From the NCBI RefSeq assembly GCF_002161065.1, contig NZ_NFLV01000001.1, positions 310,001 through 374,000 on the forward strand: a stretch of DNA of 64,000 nucleotides, given 5' to 3'. Made by a program: the position numbers and the translations under genes. Below, piece after piece: positions 8,952 to 17,200 of the stretch. Position 1 is the stretch's first letter. Each line of letters opens with the position of its first letter. The DNA comes from Eubacterium sp. An11 (lineage in GTDB: Bacteria > Bacillota > Clostridia > Lachnospirales > Lachnospiraceae). Below the pieces are notes generated by a model. That model was not told where the DNA came from, did not search any database, and saw only the letters and a list, made by a program, of their open reading frames with translations.

Positions 8952-9083
8952 CGTAGAATTTCCAACGAAGTGCCATGGGGTAAAACGTCTCCGGACAGGG
9001 GCATACCGGCGTGAAGTAAAATTTTGTCAGGAAAGTGACTGCGCCCGGAGTAGGAGAAATTTTGAGAGGGAGAGAAAGTTGTT

Positions 9084-10420
9084 ATGGATTTTTTAAACGG
9101 GAAAATACGCACCTTGTATTTTAAGTATCTGGCGGCGGCCTTTGGCAGCGCGCTGATCACCTCCATCTATTCCATCGTGGATATGGCTATGGTCGGCCAG
9201 TACCATGGACCGGAGGGCACGGCGGCGCTGGCGGTGGTGGCACCCATCTGGAATATTATTTACAGCCTGGGACTTCTGATGGGAATCGGCGGTTCTGTGC
9301 TGTTCAGCACCATCCGTGGACGGAGCGATGACGAGGAAGAAATCAGCCGCTCCAATGAGTATTTCACCACATCCATGATCGGGGCGGTGATTCTGGCAGC
9401 CATCGTCTGGATTGCCATTGCATTTTTTGACAGAGAGCTTTTGATTTTCTTTGGGGCGGAAGGAGAGACCCTCGCTCTGGCCAGGGAATATGTCCGGCCG
9501 ATCAAGTTTGTTGTGCCCTGCTTCCTGTTTACCCAGGCGCTGGCGGCCTATCTGAGAAATGATAAGAATCCGGCCCTTGCCACCGCCGGAGTGCTGGCAG
9601 GCGGCATCTTCAATATCTTTGGCGACTATTTCTTCGTGTTTACCTGTGATATGGGAGCTTTCGGCGCGGGACTTGCCACGGCCATCGGTACGGTAATTTC
9701 TATCCTTGTGATGGCGTCACATTTCCTCACGAAGAAAAATACGTTGCGGCTGGTTCGCCCGACAGGCATTTTACACAAAGTCCGGGAAATCTCGGTGACA
9801 GGATTTTCCACATTTTTTATCGACATCGCCATGGGAATCCTGACCATTCTGTTTAACCGTCAGATCATGGCGTATCTGGGAACCAACGCCCTGTCCGTAT
9901 ATGGGGTTATTGTCAATGTCAGCACCTTCGCCCAGTGCTGCGCTTACAGCGTGGGTCAGGCTTCCCAGCCGATCATTTCTACTAACTTTGGTGCGGGAAA
10001 GAGCGGACGGATCCGGCAGACCCTCCGGTATGCCCTGGGAACCGTGGCGTGTTCTGGCTGGTTCTCTGCCTGGCGATTCCCAACCAGTTTATTTACATCT
10101 TCATGGATCCGACAGAAGCGGTCCTCGCCATGGCGCCGGCCATCATCCGCACCTACGGTCTGTCTTTTTTGCTGCTGCCGTTTAATATCTTTTCCACCTA
10201 TTATTTCCAGGCGGTCATGAAACCCCAGGCGGCCTTTGTGGTTTCCGTATCCCGGGGTCTTGTCATCAGCGGCATCCTCATTCTGATTCTGCCGGTCATT
10301 GCGGGAGCCGGTGCGCTCTGGTTTGCCATGCCGGTGACGGAGCTTCTGGTGGCAATCTATGTGGCGTGTATGATGGCACGGTATACGAAGAATCTGCCCA
10401 CCGGGAAGGAGATTCTGTAA
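9084..10420 (+). pseudogene. MATE-family multidrug/sodium antiporter with an internal frameshift
   Basis: The first part (from 9084) encodes a typical MATE N-terminal half and middle (SIYSIVDMAMVGQYHG, GGIFNIFGDYFFVF, SVGQASQPIISTNFGAG) as far as ALGTVA near 10050. That frame then turns into a non-MATE, Arg/Trp/Ser-rich tail stopping at 10220. The MATE sequence resumes in the -1 frame at about 10049 (FWLVLCLAIPNQFIYIFMD) and runs to 10420 with the last helices. Together they would give about 445 residues, the normal length. No slippery heptamer is visible at the junction, so a one-base deletion or a sequencing error is likelier than programmed frameshifting. The intact form would export cationic drugs. 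Confidence 0.85.
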
Positions 10421-10441
10421 AGTTGTTTCACCGGGTCCGTG

Positions 10442-11281
10442 TCAGTTCTTTTCTGTGCTGACCCGGACCCGCACCCTTATCATCTGGCAGTCTTTCCTGG
10501 AGCTGCCCACTTCGTCAATGAGACGTTCTTCATAAGCGTCCCCTGTGATGCGGTAATTATTTTCTTTTATGAAGGTAAATATACGGTCATATATTTTCTT
10601 CGTATCTTCCAGACCGCCTGCTCCATAAGCTGTCACATAATCTCCTGCGGGAATTGTGCTGTTGGCGTACTTTCCATCATGTACATAGGCAATGATGTTG
10701 GAAACGATGGAGGTCTGTGCCTGGAAAAGATTCTCCATCCCTATCAGGTATCCTTCAGGGTATCCGAAGGAAATATGCTGCTGTTTACATTTCATGTAAA
10801 AATCCAGCCAGATATCATCGGGAATGTGATGGCGGTCGGCGGAAAAGGAATCGCTGAGGAAAACGGGCATTTCGTCAAAATATTGTATCTGCACGATACC
10901 GGTTTTAGAAGAGACCCCTTCCTCCAGCTTCCGCAGTTTGATTCCAAGCATATCCTGGATAGACCGAAGTTCTTCGATTTTATCATTAAGCTTTATTTCC
11001 TGTTCTCTTAAAAGTGAGATGGCGTTTTCGGGAGTGATGTCTGAGGTATATTCTTTGATTTCAGACAGAGGCATCCCCAATTCTTTTAAAACATTGATTA
11101 CTGAAATCACATAAATCTGGTCATGGGTATAGTATCGGTAGCCGTTGGGAGCGGTGTATTTAGGAGAAAAAACTCCGGTATTATCATAAAAAATCAAAGA
11201 TTTTCGTTTAATTTCTGAGATGCGGGAGAACTCGCTGATTGTCATATAACTGTCATTCTCATGCTTTTCCATATGTTTCAT
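10442..11281 (-). CDS. MerR-family transcriptional regulator with effector-binding domain
   Basis: 279 residues. The N-terminus carries the MerR winged helix (MTISEFSRISEIKRKSLIFY, then YRYYTHDQIYVISVI), a coiled-coil dimer helix (~85-130) and a C-terminal GyrI/BmrR-like ligand-binding domain (~135-279) ending in a pattern usual for multidrug regulators. It is divergent from a MATE gene whose promoter has the 19-base spacer typical of MerR activation, so it probably senses a drug-like ligand and activates that pump. The pump gene is broken, leaving the regulator without a functional neighbour. Confidence 0.88.
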   Translation of the reverse strand: MKHMEKHENDSYMTISEFSRISEIKRKSLIFYDNTGVFSPKYTAPNGYRYYTHDQIYVISVINVLKELGMPLSEIKEYTSDITPENAISLLREQEIKLNDKIEELRSIQDMLGIKLRKLEEGVSSKTGIVQIQYFDEMPVFLSDSFSADRHHIPDDIWLDFYMKCKQQHISFGYPEGYLIGMENLFQAQTSIVSNIIAYVHDGKYANSTIPAGDYVTAYGAGGLEDTKKIYDRIFTFIKENNYRITGDAYEERLIDEVGSSRKDCQMIRVRVRVSTEKN

Positions 11282-11321
11282 TTCCTTTGCATTTTAATTT
11301 TTCTTTTTTCGCAATATTTCC

Positions 11322-11352
11322 TTGACTATCTAGTTACTATACAGAATATACT
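11322..11352 (+). promoter_or_regulatory. Promoter with 19-base spacer, probable MerR target
   Basis: TTGACT (11322-11327) and TATACT (11347-11352) are 19 bases apart instead of 17. MerR-type activators bind within such stretched spacers and untwist them. It lies between the divergent MerR gene and the second MATE gene and reads into the latter. Confidence 0.65.
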
Positions 11353-11443
11353 GTGGAAAACGGACGTTGTCAACAGAGCAAAATACTTATGTCGGCGTGC
11401 GCCTGAGGAACAGGAAAATATAGAGGAAGAGAGGTACATTTGT

Positions 11444-12447
11444 ATGGGAGAAAAAAATAAAATATTGGCCCGCTATATTCTGCCATCGGCAGGCGGCCTG
11501 TGCGTTACCTATTTGTACAATATCGTTGACGGAATCTTTGTAGGAAGAGGTGTTAGGGCGCTTGCTCTGGCGGCAGTTAATATTACGGTACCGTTTATCA
11601 CTACACTGGTGGCAATATCTACTTTATTTGCTATGGGTAGCTCCACGGTAATTGCTATCCGTCTGGGCCGGGGTGATAAGAGAGGGGCGAACGATGCGTT
11701 CATGACGGCGCTGGTTCTGACTTTCCTGCTTTCAGTTCTTCTGCTGATCGCGAACATTTTTTAGACTGGCTTTTTATCTTTCCGATGAAGATGGGGATTA
11801 TGGGAGCGGCAGTTGCATCTGGGCTGGGGCAGTTGCTTTCTTTTATGATTTTGATCAGCCATTTTATTCGCAAGAGAGGCGACCTGAGGATATGCAGATA
11901 TAAATGTTCCTTCACTTTGGCAAAAAAGATTTGTAACCGTGGTGTGCCGGAGTGTTTCACCCAGCTGAATACACCTGTCACTGCATTTTGTTATAACTGG
12001 GTACTGGCAGGCACACTGGGAGATATGGGTGTGGCAACTTTCAGTGTGCTGAGTTTTATCTACTCGCTGGCAAATGCGATTCTTTCCGGTGTGGCGCAGG
12101 GCCTCCAGCCATTGTGGGGACAGGCATTTGGTAAAAATGACAAAGGGGAACTAAAATCAGACTTTCTCGCAGGTATGAAGATTAATTTACTGGTATCTGT
12201 GATTATCTATGTGATCCTTGTGGTCTTCCGCATCCCGGTTGTAAGATTATTTAACAGTGAGGCTGAGCTGGTTGAGATGGCGTCTGGTGCGCTTCCGGTA
12301 TTTGCACTGTCGTTTCTGTTCATGGCAGTGAATTTGATTTTTACAGCTTATTTTTATTCGACGAAGCAGACCTGGAAATCAAATATTATAGCGGTAAGCA
12401 GAGGTATCATCGTAAAAGCAGCGGCAATCTTTCTGGTGTCGATGTAG
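11444..12447 (+). pseudogene. Second MATE-family exporter with a large internal deletion
   Basis: The first 106 codons (11444-11764) encode the beginning of a MepA/DinF-like MATE protein (LYNIVDGIFVGRGV, STVIAIRLGRGDK). The frame stops at TAG 11762-11764. From about 11764 another frame continues with DWLFIFPMKMGIMGAAVASG, which in full-length relatives lies roughly 70 residues further on, and goes to 12447. The C-terminus also ends early (IFLVSM), without the last one or two helices. Deletion plus frame change at the junction means no working transporter. It follows the MerR-type promoter, so it was probably the regulator's target. Confidence 0.85.
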
Positions 12448-12480
12448 CCTGGAGCAAAGAAAATGTGAGACCCTATTCGC

Positions 12481-12515
12481 AAGGGGGCTGAGAGTATAAA
12501 GCTCTCGGCCCCCTT
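12481..12515. terminator. Bidirectional hairpin terminator between MATE remnant and PIN remnant
   Basis: GGGGGCTGAGAG (12483-12494) pairs with CTCTCGGCCCCC (12502-12513) around a 7-base loop, one position being a G-U or mismatch. The T-run is weak on both sides, but it lies between two convergent genes. Confidence 0.6.
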
Positions 12516-12523
12516 GATGTAAG

Positions 12524-12682
12524 TCAGGTGTTCAAAAATTCTGCTGGTGTCATAATTGCCGGATTTTTTACGCCGGACTCTAAGAAATCCTTATCGCCGG
12601 TCAGCAGCACATCTGTTTTCGCTTCAATGGCTGCTCTCAAAATAGGGCGGTCATCAACATCTCTGATTTGTGTTTCGGTCAT
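12524..12682 (-). pseudogene. C-terminal remnant of a PIN-domain (VapC-like) toxin
   Basis: A 52-residue frame starting MTETQIRDVDDRPILRAAIE and containing TDVLLTGDKDFLE. This matches the second half of COG1569-type PIN ribonucleases, whose conserved acidic residues lie in RDVDDRPIL and GDKDF. The N-terminal half, with the first catalytic Asp, is absent. It follows the AbrB-type antitoxin gene by 18 bases and has an AGGAAA ribosome-binding site. A full family member has about 140 residues, so nuclease activity is not expected. Confidence 0.7.
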
Positions 12683-12700
12683 ATTTTCCTATCAGAACTC

Positions 12701-12976
12701 TCATTCTTTTTCGTCCTCATTTCTCAATGCTTTGACGAGAGCCATAACATCATCTTCCGAGGTCAAACCGGTGCGTTCTGCTTCTCCGGCCATTTCCTGC
12801 TGAAGCATCTGCATAGCATAAACAGCGGAATTGACAATTCGGACACTGTTGCCCTCAACGATGAAAGTGACCCGGTCACCGCTTGATACGCCAAGTACAT
12901 CACGGACATCCTTTGGAATTGTGATTTGTCCCTTTGCCATAACTTTGGCATTGTCCACAAATGCATTTGTTAACAT
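12701..12976 (-). CDS. AbrB/SpoVT-family antitoxin-type DNA-binding protein
   Basis: 91 residues. The N-terminal swapped-hairpin AbrB domain is clear: AKVMAKGQITIPKDVRDVLG then GDRVTFIVEGNSVRIVNSA. The C-terminal ~45 residues form an acidic helix of the kind that neutralises a toxin. It precedes a PIN-toxin remnant and has a perfect palindrome across its own transcription start, so autorepression is likely. With the toxin truncated, this is an antitoxin without an active partner. Confidence 0.85.
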   Translation of the reverse strand: MLTNAFVDNAKVMAKGQITIPKDVRDVLGVSSGDRVTFIVEGNSVRIVNSAVYAMQMLQQEMAGEAERTGLTSEDDVMALVKALRNEDEKE

Positions 12977-13004
12977 GATTTTGCACCACCTTTCTGAAAT
13001 ATGG

Positions 13005-13055
13005 AAAGTAGGGATTTCCCTACTTTTATTATACGCAGAAAAAGTAAAAAATCAA
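13005..13055 (-). promoter_or_regulatory. Promoter and palindromic operator of the AbrB-type gene
   Basis: On the minus strand TTGATT (13055-13050) and TATAAT (13033-13028) are 16 bases apart. Immediately downstream, 13005-13026 is a perfect palindrome with 10-base arms AAAGTAGGGA around TT. It covers the start of transcription, as expected of an autoregulated antitoxin operator. Confidence 0.7.
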
Positions 13056-13146
13056 TGTGAACCGTTGGAATTATTTTTCAGGGTCAGTATGAACAGAAGG
13101 ATGGACTTTACTGCCTTCTCCTGAAAAAAACTCTCAACAATAAGTA

Positions 13147-13198
13147 TTGACGAATCCTCGTTGATTAGGTATATTTAATTTGAGTTAGAAATACCTAA
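13147..13198 (+). promoter_or_regulatory. Iron-type promoter/operator of DUF3793-flavodoxin
   Basis: TTGACG (13147-13152) and TATATT (13170-13175) are 17 bases apart. TTAGGTATATTTAA (13165-13178) overlaps the -10 box and resembles the palindromes at the feoA and feoB promoters. A second site, TTAGAAATACCTAA (13185-13198), follows, and the outer arms TTAGGTAT and ATACCTAA form a perfect 8-base inverted repeat. Repression by an iron-loaded Fur- or DtxR-type protein is inferred. Confidence 0.65.
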
Positions 13199-13213
13199 CC
13201 AGGAGGAAAACAT

Positions 13214-13807
13214 ATGAACAGAGCAACATTGGAAATCGTACAGAAATTAGACCGGGAATCCCTGGAGGTCCAGCTGCTTTTGCAATGCGCGCCGATGATC
13301 GCGGGGTTAAAGGCATCCAACCTGCTGATCATTGCCAGCGAGAATGAAGCGGATGCCAGGAGAATTTTAAATGGAACAAAAATTTCCTGCGCCCGTCTGG
13401 CGCGCATGGATAAGAAGACCACCATGCTCATTTATCATGAGCAGTGGGTGAAAGAGTATTTAGCCAGCAGGGAAGTTTCCGACCTGCTTCGCGTGCTGGG
13501 GTATGAGGGGAAGGGCTTCTATGAAGTACTCCATTCCGTCAGAAAGAAATACCGCTCTTACATGAAAAAGGAAGGGGAATTTCCCCATGAGCTGGGGCTT
13601 CTTCTGGGCTATCCGGCGGAAGATGTGAAAGGCTATATGGATAATAAAGGGCGGAACTATCTCTGTACGGGCTACTGGCAGGTGTATGCTGATCCGGCGG
13701 CCAAGCTGAATCTGTTTCAGAAGTTTGAACTGGCGAGGGAGCGTCTGATTCGGGCCATCTTTGATGGAAAAGAAATTCAGGAATTAATACAAGTAGCAGG
13801 AGGATGA
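13214..13807 (+). CDS. DUF3793 family protein
   Basis: 197 residues, soluble, no signal peptide. It matches the DUF3793 family of clostridia: it begins with a short helix and LEVQLLLQCAPMIAGLKASN, then has LAGLLLGYPAEDVKGY-like FPHELGLLLGYPAEDVKGYM (~135), a Cys in YLCTGYWQVY (~160) and a terminal helix. No enzyme has been firmly assigned to the family. It overlaps the ribosome-binding region of a flavodoxin gene, and its promoter shares the operator of the Feo genes, so a role in iron limitation or flavodoxin handling is plausible. The start follows AGGAGG. Confidence 0.8.
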   Translation: MNRATLEIVQKLDRESLEVQLLLQCAPMIAGLKASNLLIIASENEADARRILNGTKISCARLARMDKKTTMLIYHEQWVKEYLASREVSDLLRVLGYEGKGFYEVLHSVRKKYRSYMKKEGEFPHELGLLLGYPAEDVKGYMDNKGRNYLCTGYWQVYADPAAKLNLFQKFELARERLIRAIFDGKEIQELIQVAGG

Positions 13808-13811
13808 ATCA

Positions 13812-14243
13812 ATGGAAAAATTATATGTTGTTTACTGGTCACAGACAGGAAATACACAGGCTATGGCGGAGGCCATCGGTGAAGGTATCGGTGAAGCCGG
13901 CAAGGAAGCTGTTGTTGTGGAAGTGGGGAGCGCATCCATGGATGATCTGAAGGCGGCAAAAGTGTTTGCGCTGGGCTGCCCGGCCATGGGAGCGGAAGTG
14001 CTGGAAGAGATGGAGATGGAGCCGTTTGTGGAAGAAGTGGAAGGCTTTGCTTCCGGAAAGAAGATTCTCTTATTCGGTTCCTATGGCTGGGGAGACGGCC
14101 AGTGGATGAGAGACTGGGAGGAGAGAATGAGCGGTGCCGGCGCAGAGCTTGTAAACGGTGAAGGATTTATCTGTCAGGAGATGCCGGATGACGCTGCGCT
14201 TGACGAGCTGAAATCTCTTGGAAAACAGATGGCGCAGATCTGA
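13812..14243 (+). CDS. Flavodoxin
   Basis: 143 residues with the short-chain flavodoxin fold. The FMN phosphate loop is YWSQTGNTQAMA (~8-19), and flavin-contacting loops are seen as LGCPAMGAE (~57) and GSYGWGDGQWM (~89). It carries low-potential electrons and replaces ferredoxin when iron is scarce. Its GGAGG site lies in the last codons of the DUF3793 gene, so the two are translated from one mRNA, and the operator upstream of the pair matches those of the Feo genes. Confidence 0.95.
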   Translation: MEKLYVVYWSQTGNTQAMAEAIGEGIGEAGKEAVVVEVGSASMDDLKAAKVFALGCPAMGAEVLEEMEMEPFVEEVEGFASGKKILLFGSYGWGDGQWMRDWEERMSGAGAELVNGEGFICQEMPDDAALDELKSLGKQMAQI

Positions 14244-14331
14244 TCTGCCTCTTCTGAAATTTCAAAAAAGAACTGTCATGGACAGCAGGAAGAAAAAGGT
14301 AGATTATTGATAATTTTTCTCAATTATGTTA

Positions 14332-14362
14332 TTGACAACTTATTTTGATTAGCATATACTAA
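14332..14362 (+). promoter_or_regulatory. feoA promoter with overlapping palindromic operator
   Basis: TTGACA (14332-14337) and TATACT (14355-14360) are 17 bases apart. TTAGCATATACTAA (14349-14362) overlaps the -10 box and is a dyad with one mismatch, the same motif family as at 13165 and 14935. Predicted iron-responsive control. Confidence 0.75.
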
Positions 14363-14411
14363 CTTTGTGATAAGCGTAATCGCGAATACATACAAAAAGA
14401 AAGAGGATGAG

Positions 14412-14624
14412 ATGATGCCACTGACTATGGCCGATGTCGGCGAACCAATTACAATCAAACGCGTGGGAGGACGGGAAGAGACCCGGAAGTTTCTTGAGAA
14501 TCTTGGATTTGTGACGGGAGGCACCGTGACCCTTATTTCACAGGTGGGCGGGAACGTTATCGTCAATGTGAAAGATTCCAGGGTTGCCATAGGGAAAGAC
14601 ATGGCGAATAAGATTATGGTTTAG
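14412..14624 (+). CDS. feoA: FeoA-family protein (first copy)
   Basis: About 70 residues with the SH3-like FeoA fold: MTMADVGEPI-like LTMADVGEPITIKRVGG, LENLGFVTGGTVTLISQ and GNVIVNVKDSRVAIG. FeoA assists the FeoB ferrous-iron permease, probably at its cytoplasmic side. The start is placed at 14412 or the adjacent ATG 14415 because GAGG lies just upstream; a GTG at 14367 would lie at the likely transcription start. It is the first of two FeoA genes before FeoB. Confidence 0.9.
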   Translation: MMPLTMADVGEPITIKRVGGREETRKFLENLGFVTGGTVTLISQVGGNVIVNVKDSRVAIGKDMANKIMV

Positions 14625-14676
14625 TCGTGGCTTCAGAGATTCTCTGAAATTTTATACTGGATAGGAGACTGGATGA

Positions 14677-14916
14677 ATGGAAAAGAATGTTGGAACAAAA
14701 ACTTTGCGTGACGCAAAAATCGGGCAGACCGTCAAAGTGAAGAAGCTGACGGGCGACGGACCGGTGAAGAGGAGGATTATGGATATGGGAATCACAAAGG
14801 GTGTGGATATCTATGTTCGTAAGGTTGCGCCGCTGGGGGATCCGGTGGAAGTGACGGTCCGCGGATATGAATTATCTTTGCGAAAAGCAGATGCCGATAT
14901 GATTTTGATTGGCTGA
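14677..14916 (+). CDS. FeoA-family protein (second copy)
   Basis: 79 residues, FeoA/SH3-like: TLRDAKIGQTVKVKKLTG, then RRIMDMGITKGVDIYVRKVA and GDPVEVTVRGYELSLRKADA, the classic FeoA ending. It differs clearly from the first copy and is the more typical one. Two FeoA proteins before FeoB are common in Lachnospiraceae. A separate promoter with operator lies between it and feoB. Confidence 0.92.
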   Translation: MEKNVGTKTLRDAKIGQTVKVKKLTGDGPVKRRIMDMGITKGVDIYVRKVAPLGDPVEVTVRGYELSLRKADADMILIG

Positions 14917-14922
14917 TTTTTT

Positions 14923-14948
14923 TTGACGCAGAGGTTAGTATTTACTAA
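14923..14948 (+). promoter_or_regulatory. feoB promoter region with perfect palindromic operator
   Basis: TTGACG (14923-14928) with TAATTT 17 bases on gives a weak promoter. TTAGTATTTACTAA (14935-14948) is a perfect dyad with 6-base arms TTAGTA/TACTAA in the spacer, the best example of the motif shared with the feoA and DUF3793 promoters. Two further TAGTAT/AAGTAT half-sites follow. Confidence 0.65.
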
Positions 14949-15001
14949 TTTTAGTATGAACAATCTATTCTAAGTATGAATAATCTATCGAGAAAAGGAG
15001 C

Positions 15002-17200
15002 ATGAAAATGTCATTGAAAATTGCGTTAGCAGGTAATCCTAACTGCGGTAAAACGACACTGTTCAACGCACTGACCGGATCCAATCAGTTTGTGGGAAAC
15101 TGGCCGGGCGTTACAGTGGAGAAAAAAGAAGGAAAATTAAAAGGACATAAAGATGTCGTGATCATGGATCTGCCGGGAATTTATTCCTTATCTCCATATA
15201 CACTGGAGGAAGTGGTTGCCCGGAATTATCTGATCGGAGAGAGACCGGACGCCATCATCAATATTATTGATGGTACAAATATCGAGCGTAACCTTTATCT
15301 CTCCACACAGCTCATGGAGCTGGGTATTCCTGTGATCATGGCAGTGAATATGATAGATATTCTGGAAAAGAGCGGGGATAAGATCTATGTCAACAAGCTG
15401 GCCGATAAACTTGGCTGCGAGGTGGTTGAGATTTCTGCCCTGAAGGGAACCGGAATCAGGAAACTGTCCGAAAAAGCCGTGGGTCTGGCCCAGAGGAAGC
15501 AGGCAGCCATGCCGGTACACAGCTTTGATTCCGAGGTGGAAAATATCATCGAAGATGTGGCTTCCATGCTCGGCAGTGAAGTCCCGGAGGAACAGAAGCG
15601 GTTCTTCGCCATCAAGCTTCTGGAAAAAGATGATAAGATCGGTGAACAGCTTTCCAGAGTACCGGATGTTTCCGCTCAGATCAAAGCGTTGGAAGACAAG
15701 TTTGATGACGATACGGAAAGTATCATCACCAATGAAAGATATACATACATTTCATCCATCATCCATGATTGTGTCACAAAGGCAAAGGGTGAGAAATTAA
15801 CAACTTCAGATAAAATTGATAAGATCGTAACCAATCGGTTCCTGGCTCTGCCGATTTTTGCGGCGGTCATGTTCATTGTGTACTATGTATCCGTGACAAC
15901 CGTAGGAACCTGGGCCACAGACTGGATGAATGACGGCGTGTTTGCGGACGGCTGGCATCTTTTCGGTATCGAAGCCCTTTTCGTGCCGAGTATCCCGTCT
16001 CTCATTGAAGGTGCACTGAACGCCATCGGCTGCGCGGCATGGCTGCAGAGCCTGATCTTAGACGGTATCGTGGCCGGCGTGGGCGCAGTACTTGGTTTCG
16101 TTCCGCAGATGCTCGTACTGTTTATTTTCCTGGCATTCCTGGAAGGATGCGGATATATGGCGCGTGTTGCCTTCATCATGGACCGGATTTTCCGTAAATT
16201 CGGCCTTTCCGGAAAGTCCTTCATTCCGATGCTCATCGGAAGCGGCTGCGGTGTTCCGGGAATCATGGCTTCCCGTACCATTGAAAACGACAGAGACCGT
16301 AAGATGACGATCATGACCACAACCTTCGTTCCCTGCGGTGCCAAACTGCCGATCATCGCCCTCATCGCAGGCGCGCTCTTTAACGGCGCGTGGTGGGTGG
16401 CACCGAGTGCCTATTTTGTAGGTATCGCGGCGATCATCTGCTCTGGTATCATTTTAAAGAAAACAAAACTGTTTGCCGGAGATCCGGCTCCGTTCGTCAT
16501 GGAGCTTCCGGCTTACCATCTGCCAACCGTGGGAAATGTACTGCGGAGCATGTGGGAGCGCGGCTGGTCCTTCATCAAAAAAGCCGGAACCATCATTTTA
16601 TTATCTACCATCGTACTGTGGTTCCTGCAGGGCTTTGGATGGGTGGACGGACGGTTCACCATGCTGGAAGCAGAACAGCTTGACAGCAGTATCCTTGCCG
16701 CCATCGGAAATGTCATCGCTCCTCTGTTTGCTCCACTTGGCTGGGGTGACTGGAAAATGGCAGTGGCAGCGGTTACCGGACTTATTGCAAAAGAAAACGT
16801 GGTTGGTACCTTCGGTATTCTCTTCGGCTTTGCGGAAGTTGCAGAAGACGGAGCAGAGATCTGGGGACAGCTGGCAGGCAGCATGACTGCAGTGGCAGCC
16901 TACTCCTTCCTGGTATTTAACCTTCTGTGTGCTCCTTGTTTCGCGGCCATGGGCGCCATCAAGAGAGAGATGAATAATATCAAATGGTTCTTTATTGCCA
17001 TTGGATATCAGACTCTGCTGGCTTATGTGGCTTCCCTCTGCATCTATCAGATCGGAACCTTCTTAACTGGCGGCGGATTCGGGATCGGAACAGTAGTGGC
17101 AGTGATTCTGGTCATTGGTTTCATTTACCTGCTCTTCCGTCCATATAAGGAAAGCAAGACGCTCAATGTGAGTATGAAAGGCATGGCTAATGCGCGATAA
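15002..17200 (+). CDS. feoB: Ferrous iron transport protein FeoB
   Basis: 732 residues. The N-terminal G domain has GNPNCGKTTLFN (G1, ~10), the GVTVE switch (~36), DLPGIYSLSPY (G3, ~57) and VNMID (G4, ~119), followed by a helical spacer. The membrane part (~280-720) has the two Gate motifs, visible as GSGCGVPGIMASRT (~419) and CAPCFAAMGAIKRE (~642). It imports Fe2+ in a GTP-dependent way. An ATG six bases further on (15008) is an alternative start. It is preceded by the operator-bearing promoter and overlaps the next gene by 11 bases. Confidence 0.97.
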   Translation: MKMSLKIALAGNPNCGKTTLFNALTGSNQFVGNWPGVTVEKKEGKLKGHKDVVIMDLPGIYSLSPYTLEEVVARNYLIGERPDAIINIIDGTNIERNLYLSTQLMELGIPVIMAVNMIDILEKSGDKIYVNKLADKLGCEVVEISALKGTGIRKLSEKAVGLAQRKQAAMPVHSFDSEVENIIEDVASMLGSEVPEEQKRFFAIKLLEKDDKIGEQLSRVPDVSAQIKALEDKFDDDTESIITNERYTYISSIIHDCVTKAKGEKLTTSDKIDKIVTNRFLALPIFAAVMFIVYYVSVTTVGTWATDWMNDGVFADGWHLFGIEALFVPSIPSLIEGALNAIGCAAWLQSLILDGIVAGVGAVLGFVPQMLVLFIFLAFLEGCGYMARVAFIMDRIFRKFGLSGKSFIPMLIGSGCGVPGIMASRTIENDRDRKMTIMTTTFVPCGAKLPIIALIAGALFNGAWWVAPSAYFVGIAAIICSGIILKKTKLFAGDPAPFVMELPAYHLPTVGNVLRSMWERGWSFIKKAGTIILLSTIVLWFLQGFGWVDGRFTMLEAEQLDSSILAAIGNVIAPLFAPLGWGDWKMAVAAVTGLIAKENVVGTFGILFGFAEVAEDGAEIWGQLAGSMTAVAAYSFLVFNLLCAPCFAAMGAIKREMNNIKWFFIAIGYQTLLAYVASLCIYQIGTFLTGGGFGIGTVVAVILVIGFIYLLFRPYKESKTLNVSMKGMANAR

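Noticed and set aside
8895-9014. 39-codon upstream reading frame through the MATE leader terminator
   Set aside because: Weak ribosome site and no recognisable product; kept only as a possible leader peptide in the finding on the MATE leader.
10049-10060. Programmed frameshifting in the first MATE gene
   Set aside because: No slippery heptamer or stimulatory structure is visible at the junction, so mutation or sequencing error is preferred.
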